Source of the DNA: Microcystis panniformis FACHB-1757
GTDB lineage: Bacteria; Cyanobacteriota; Cyanobacteriia; Cyanobacteriales; Microcystaceae
Assembly (NCBI RefSeq): GCF_001264245.1
Contig: NZ_CP011339.1
Location: forward strand, 2,728,001 to 2,792,000
Length of the DNA: 64,000 nt
Direction: 5' to 3'
Shown: positions 60,426-64,000 of the stretch, one piece after another
How the letters are laid out: each line of letters opens with the position of its first letter
Numbering within the stretch: the first letter of the stretch is position 1
Position numbers and translations under genes: made by a program
The notes under the pieces: generated by a model
Told to the model about the DNA's origin: nothing
Seen by the model: the letters and a program-made list of their open reading frames with translations, nothing else
Databases searched by the model: none

Positions 60426-60586
60426 TGAATTATTCCTCCCATCGAGAGCTATTCTGAATTGTAAGTTATAACTATTATAATCTCATTTCTCTTTGTGATC
60501 AAGTTGAAGATTTTCTAGTTTTTGACTGCTATAAGTATTAATACTCATTGCATAAGTGAGATGCTCCCGATTTGTATCGATATACC
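60426..60586. other. Intergenic between ISKra4 relic and group II intron
   Basis: AT-rich, 161 bp, no gene. It should contain the end of the ISKra4 relic and the 5' exon side of the intron, but neither boundary is sharp. Confidence 0.35.
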
Positions 60587-62218
60587 AAGCGTTACCCAAA
60601 AACTCGGTAAAAAGATGACATCCTAAAGGGAACAAACCAAAGGTTATGAGGAACGAAGTAACCCTATTATTACTCTTTAGTAAAGGTCGAAAACTAAGAG
60701 CAGTCAGCTAAGACGAAAACTCTGCAATACAGCAGGTAATAGTAGGGAAAGATTGAGTCAAAAGCCAACGCCTATTTGTAACGAATAGGATATGCAGACG
60801 GACTCACGATTACATGGAATGAAAAGTTGTAAGTAGTAATGTAAAAGTTATGACCACTGTTCAACAGATGGATAAATGGAAGACTTGGCAAGACATCAAT
60901 TGGAAAAAGGTTGAACGTCAGGTTTTTAAGTTACAAAAACGAATTTTCAGAGCGTCTAGTTGTGGAGATGTCAAGAAGGTTCACAGACTCCAAAAATTAT
61001 TGTTAAAGTCCTACAGTGCTAAAGCGTTAGCGGTGCGTAGAGTAACCCAAGACAATCAAGGAAAGAAAACCGCAGGTGTGGATGGAGTTAAATCTCTAAC
61101 CCCAAAACAACGGTTAACCCTAATGACTGAACTAAACTTGGGAACAAAGGTCAAACCCACACGCCGAGTATGGATTCCCAAACCCAACGGCGAAAAACGA
61201 CCTTTAGGAATACCTACCATGAAAGACCGTGCCTTACAAGCACTAGCTAAACTGGTACTAGAACCAGAGTGGGAAGCCAAATTCGAGCCTAACAGCTATG
61301 GATTTAGAGTAGGACGCTCTTGTGACGATGCTATAGCAGGGATATTCCAAGCCATTAACAAAAAGGCAAAGTATGTTCTTGATGCAGATATAGCTAAATG
61401 CTTTGACCGCATTGACCATCAAAAACTGTTAGAAAAACTTAACACCTACCCAACCATGAGGAAACAAATCAAATCATGGTTAAAAGCAGGAGTCATAGAC
61501 GACAAACAGTTATTCCCAACCTCAGAAGGTACACCGCAAGGCGGAGTGTTATCGCCATTATTGGCAAATATAGCACTTCATGGGTTAGAGGAATTGGTTA
61601 TGAATCTAGCACCCTCATTTGACATGAAACGCAAAGACGGGACACAAATGAGTGTTAGAGACAAAATAAAATCAGTGACCTTAATCCGATATGCAGACGA
61701 TTTTGTGGTACTACATGAAAACCTAGGGGTTATTCTCCTAATCAAAAAGGAAATAGAGGGATGGTTACAAAACATCGGACTTGAGTTAAAACCAAGTAAA
61801 ACAAGAATAGCCCACACACTGAGAGAAGATGAAAGCGAACAAGCTGGATTCGACTTTCTAGGGTTTAATATAAGACAATTTCCCGTCGGTAAATACACCT
61901 CGGGAAAAGTCAGAGGTAATCTGCTTGGTTTCAAAACAATAATAACCCCTAACAAAGAGAGTCAAATAAGACACTATAGAGAACTTAAACGCATCATAAA
62001 CACCAGCAAGGGAATCAACCAAGCTGAACTCATTAAAAGGTTAAACCCTGTAATAAGAGGATGGTGCAATTACTTCTCAACAGTGGTTAGTCAGAAAATC
62101 TTTGAAAGATTAACCCACATCCTAGGGCATAAACTCATCAAATGGGGGATAAAACGCCATCGAAACAAAGGAAGAAAGTGGATTTCTAAAAGACACTTTC
62201 ACACAATAGGTGGCAATA

Positions 62219-62309
62219 AGTAGTCATGCAAAATTAATTACCTGCCCGATCGAGCTAAAACCCTTACGGGGCAATGATCGTCATGTGTAAATAATTTTGC
62301 CTAGGTACT
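62219..62309. repeat. IS630-type 91-bp MITE, copy d
   Basis: By eye identical to copies a to c. TA flanks it at 62217-62218 and 62310-62311; the second TA is also the left target of the IS630 element, so the two are abutted. Confidence 0.95.
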
Positions 62310-62311
62310 TA

Positions 62312-63395
62312 AGTAGTCATGCAAAATTAATTACCCAAATAAAAAATTAAGAAGTATAATACATAAAAAAACGAAGCAGCAGGAAAATACAATGAGATTG
62401 ATTAGAGACCTAAACCCCGAGAGCCAGAAAATGCTAGAGAGAATTTATCGAGCTAGTAAACATCATCAAGTAAGAGAGCGAGCGAAATGTATACTCTTAA
62501 GTTTTCAGGGAACCACGATAGAAGAATTGAGCGGAATATTTGGAGTTACGAGAAAGACCATCTATAATTGGTTGACGGCCTGGGAAGATAGAAAACTAAT
62601 TGGTTTTTATAATCGTCGAGGAAGAGGGAGAAAACCTAAATTGACAGAAGCACAAGGTCAACAAGTTATTGACTGGGTAAAAGAAGAACCGAAAAGCTTA
62701 AAAAAAATCCAGATAAAAATTGTAGAAGAATGGAAATTAACCGTAAGCAAAGACACGATAAAAAGACTCATAAAAAAAATCAACATGAGGTGGAAAAGGG
62801 TGAGAAGAGGGGTCGCCAAAACCCCTGATGAGTGGGAGCTTGAGGTCAAACTACCTATTTTAGAAGAACTAAAAAAACAGGAAAAAAGAGGAGAGATTGA
62901 GATAGGATATTTGGATGAAATGGGATGGGATTCAAAGCCTTGTATTCCTTACGCTTGGCAAGAAGAAAAAACCACGATAAAGTTACCACCAATTGAAGGT
63001 AAAAGACTAAATATTTTAGGAATAATGAAACGAGATAATCAATTATTTTATGAGACACAGGTCGGAACGGTTACTAGCGAGATAGTTATTAATTTTCTGG
63101 ATAAATATTGCCAAAATATACAGAAAAAAACCGTCATAATAATTGACCAAGCTTCCATTCATACCAGCGAGGCATTTATGGAGAAACTTGAGGAATGGGA
63201 AAAGAAAAACTTGAAAATATTTTGGTTGCCCACTTATTCACCTCATTTAAATTTAATTGAAATATTATGGAGATTTTTAAAATATGAATGGATTGAATTT
63301 AGCGCCTATAAAGACCGAAAGAGCCTCCTCGCTTACGTTAAAAAAGTGCTGGACAATTTTGGAGGCGAGTATGTAATTAATTTTGCCTAGGTACT
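62312..63395 (+). mobile_element. IS630/Tc1-family element, likely parent of the MITEs
   Basis: 1084 bp flanked by TA (62310-62311 and 63396-63397). Its left end AGTAGTCATGCAAAATTAAT and right end (inward AGTACCTAGGCAAAATTAAT) match the MITE ends. It encodes one transposase. It inserted at the border of MITE copy d inside the intron ORF. Confidence 0.95.
62392..63390 (+). CDS. IS630-family transposase
   Basis: 332 residues, single full-length frame. The N-terminal HTH is TIEELSGIFGVTRKTIYNWL and a second one lies near 105-125 (VSKDTIKRLIKKI). The DDE triad is in EIGYLDEMGWDSKPC, KTVIIIDQASIHTSEAFME and TYSPHLNLIEILWRFLKYEW. The last codons (GTAATTAATTTTGCCTAG) and the stop lie inside the right terminal repeat. 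Many IS630 members need a frameshift; this one does not. It is the best candidate to mobilise the MITEs in this window. Confidence 0.95.
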   Translation: MRLIRDLNPESQKMLERIYRASKHHQVRERAKCILLSFQGTTIEELSGIFGVTRKTIYNWLTAWEDRKLIGFYNRRGRGRKPKLTEAQGQQVIDWVKEEPKSLKKIQIKIVEEWKLTVSKDTIKRLIKKINMRWKRVRRGVAKTPDEWELEVKLPILEELKKQEKRGEIEIGYLDEMGWDSKPCIPYAWQEEKTTIKLPPIEGKRLNILGIMKRDNQLFYETQVGTVTSEIVINFLDKYCQNIQKKTVIIIDQASIHTSEAFMEKLEEWEKKNLKIFWLPTYSPHLNLIEILWRFLKYEWIEFSAYKDRKSLLAYVKKVLDNFGGEYVINFA

Positions 63396-63865
63396 TAACT
63401 GGGCTTTCACAACCAGAGAAGAAAATAATCCTCTAAGGTTGTACGAACATAGAGAAACGGAAATCCGACGCTATGTGAAGGTCAAAGGGAACGCCTCACC
63501 CTACGATGGAAACCTAGTTTATTGGAGTTCAAGAATGGGGACTCATCCCGAAATGCCAACAGAAATTTCAAAACTGTTGAAAAAGCAAAAAGGGAAATGT
63601 ACTCACTGTGGACACTTCTTAAGAGATGGGGATTTAATGGAGATAGACCACATCACCCCTAAATCACTAGGGGGGAATAACAGTTACAATAACCTCCAAC
63701 TTCTTCATCGACATTGCCATGATGAAAAGACAGCCAATGATGGCAGTCTAGGCAACAAATCTGACTGCAATAGTGTCAAGCCAGAACCGCCCATACCAGA
63801 TAATTACATCTGGGTAAAGGATATGTTGGTAATGACGTAGGAATGACAAACCCCGTGTAGTTGAG

Positions 63866-63900
63866 GAGCGGAATGACGAGAAATTGTCACGTTCCGTTTT
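63866..63900 (+). ncRNA. Group II intron domain V
   Basis: GAGCGGAATGACGAGAAATT then GTCACGTTCCGTTTT folds as the 35-base domain V hairpin: AGC catalytic triad near the 5' side, GAAA tetraloop-like cap and the bulge before CGTTCC. It is 25 bp beyond the ORF stop. A domain VI-like stem AGTAGGAGAG/CTCTCTTACT follows at about 63908-63934. Confidence 0.85.
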
Positions 63901-63940
63901 GTAGAGCAGTAGGAGAGGCGACTCTCTTACTGACTTTAAT

Positions 63941-64000
63941 CATTCTCAAAAAGGGACTAAGTACGGTAAGCTAAACGGCACTTAACCTGCATGATCCAAT
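63941..64000. other. Sequence 3' of the group II intron
   Basis: Sixty bases of presumed 3' exon DNA. No ORF with recognisable sequence; the exon gene cannot be named. Confidence 0.3.

Larger units (their letters stand above)
60850..63840 (+). pseudogene. Group II intron reverse transcriptase/maturase/HNH, split by IS630 elements
   Basis: The first 456 codons carry the RT: WIPKPNGEKRPLGIPTMKDR, YGFRVGRSCDDAIAGI, DADIAKCFDRIDH, GTPQGGVLSPLLANIALHGL and the catalytic YADD in LIRYADDFVVL, then the maturase domain X (YRELKRIINTSKGINQAELI, RGWCNYFSTVVS). After the insertions the frame resumes with NWAFTTREENNPLRLYEHRE and an HNH domain (CTHCGHFLRDGDLMEIDHIT, LLHRHCHDEKT). Joining 60850-62218 to 63398-63840 gives 604 codons without a shift. 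So the enzyme was intact until the insertions. Confidence 0.93.
60587..63940 (+). mobile_element. Group II intron interrupted by IS630-type insertions
   Basis: The 5' ribozyme part precedes the ORF (GCGTTACCCAAAAACTCGGT, about 60589, then long paired stretches to 60840). Domain V (63866-63900) and a domain VI-like stem (about 63907-63935) follow it, ending near TTTAAT 63940. The usual 5' GTGYG is not intact: the position reads AAGCG, so the first bases may be mutated or lost. A 91-bp MITE and a complete IS630 element sit inside the ORF. Confidence 0.85.

Noticed and set aside
61578..61955. 125-residue minus-strand ORF inside the intron RT
   Set aside because: Antisense shadow of the RT gene.

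Overview
The window is cyanobacterial chromosome. It carries psbEFLJ, rubA, ycf48, psbB, petB and petD in thylakoid-type arrangements, many HIP1 octamers (GCGATCGC) and a pilus-taxis module. The very high load of insertion sequences, MITEs and toxin-antitoxin modules suggests Microcystis aeruginosa or a close relative. That species call is inference; no rRNA or tRNA gene is visible in the window.

Layout. 1-5.4 kb: the first ~1800 codons of a giant LamG, coiled-coil and lectin-like protein on the minus strand, running off the left edge. 5.9-6.6 kb: a VapBC-type module. 6.8-10.1 kb: the conserved trio of transglutaminase, alpha-E and circularly permuted ATP-grasp proteins. 10.2-11.9 kb: an IS607 element with a nonsense codon in its recombinase and a TnpB without zinc-finger cysteines. 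12.1-13.3 kb: petB-petD. 13.4-18.8 kb: an IS graveyard (TnpA Y1 remnant, ISL3 element, ISL3-type MITE, IS30 transposase split by an IS1, TnpB tail) around one FkbM methyltransferase. 18.8-22.2 kb: a squalene/phytoene synthase, a small conserved protein and the pilus-taxis coiled-coil protein HmpF. 22.8-26.4 kb: an intact IS605-type tnpB, then a tnpB wrecked by nested MITEs. 26.6-31.6 kb: pilH-pilI-pilJ-like taxis genes and a TPR glycosyltransferase. 32-39.2 kb: two convergent AAA-like signalling ATPases, one a 1927-residue Ser/Thr kinase-AAA-GAF-AAA fusion. 39.3-42.7 kb: radical SAM/SPASM protein, unknown protein and amidohydrolase. 42.8-50.5 kb: an island of five toxin-antitoxin pairs around two tandem paralogues of unknown, toxin- or lectin-like proteins. 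50.6-52.9 kb: a YcaO cyclodehydratase. 53.4-55.7 kb: rubA-ycf48-psbEFLJ. 55.9-57.4 kb: psbB. 57.6-64 kb: IS1634 and ISKra4 relics and a group II intron whose ORF is split by a MITE and an IS630 element.

Functional links. RubA, Ycf48 and PsbE/F/L/J act in photosystem assembly and the PSII reaction centre; PetB and PetD are core cytochrome b6f subunits. HmpF and PilH/I/J belong to type IV pilus taxis. The TA modules and IS nests fill the gaps between these conserved blocks.

Most notable signals: (i) an IS630 element at 62.3 kb and four sequence-identical 91-bp MITEs sharing its ends, whose removal in silico restores the host reading frames to the base; (ii) a second MITE family with ISL3-like ends and 7-bp target duplications; (iii) the two unknown paralogues at 44.6-47.9 kb, one with an added beta-trefoil-like tail; (iv) the radical SAM, unknown and amidohydrolase locus together with an orphan YcaO enzyme; (v) TA modules bracketed by short direct repeats, which looks like a cassette architecture.
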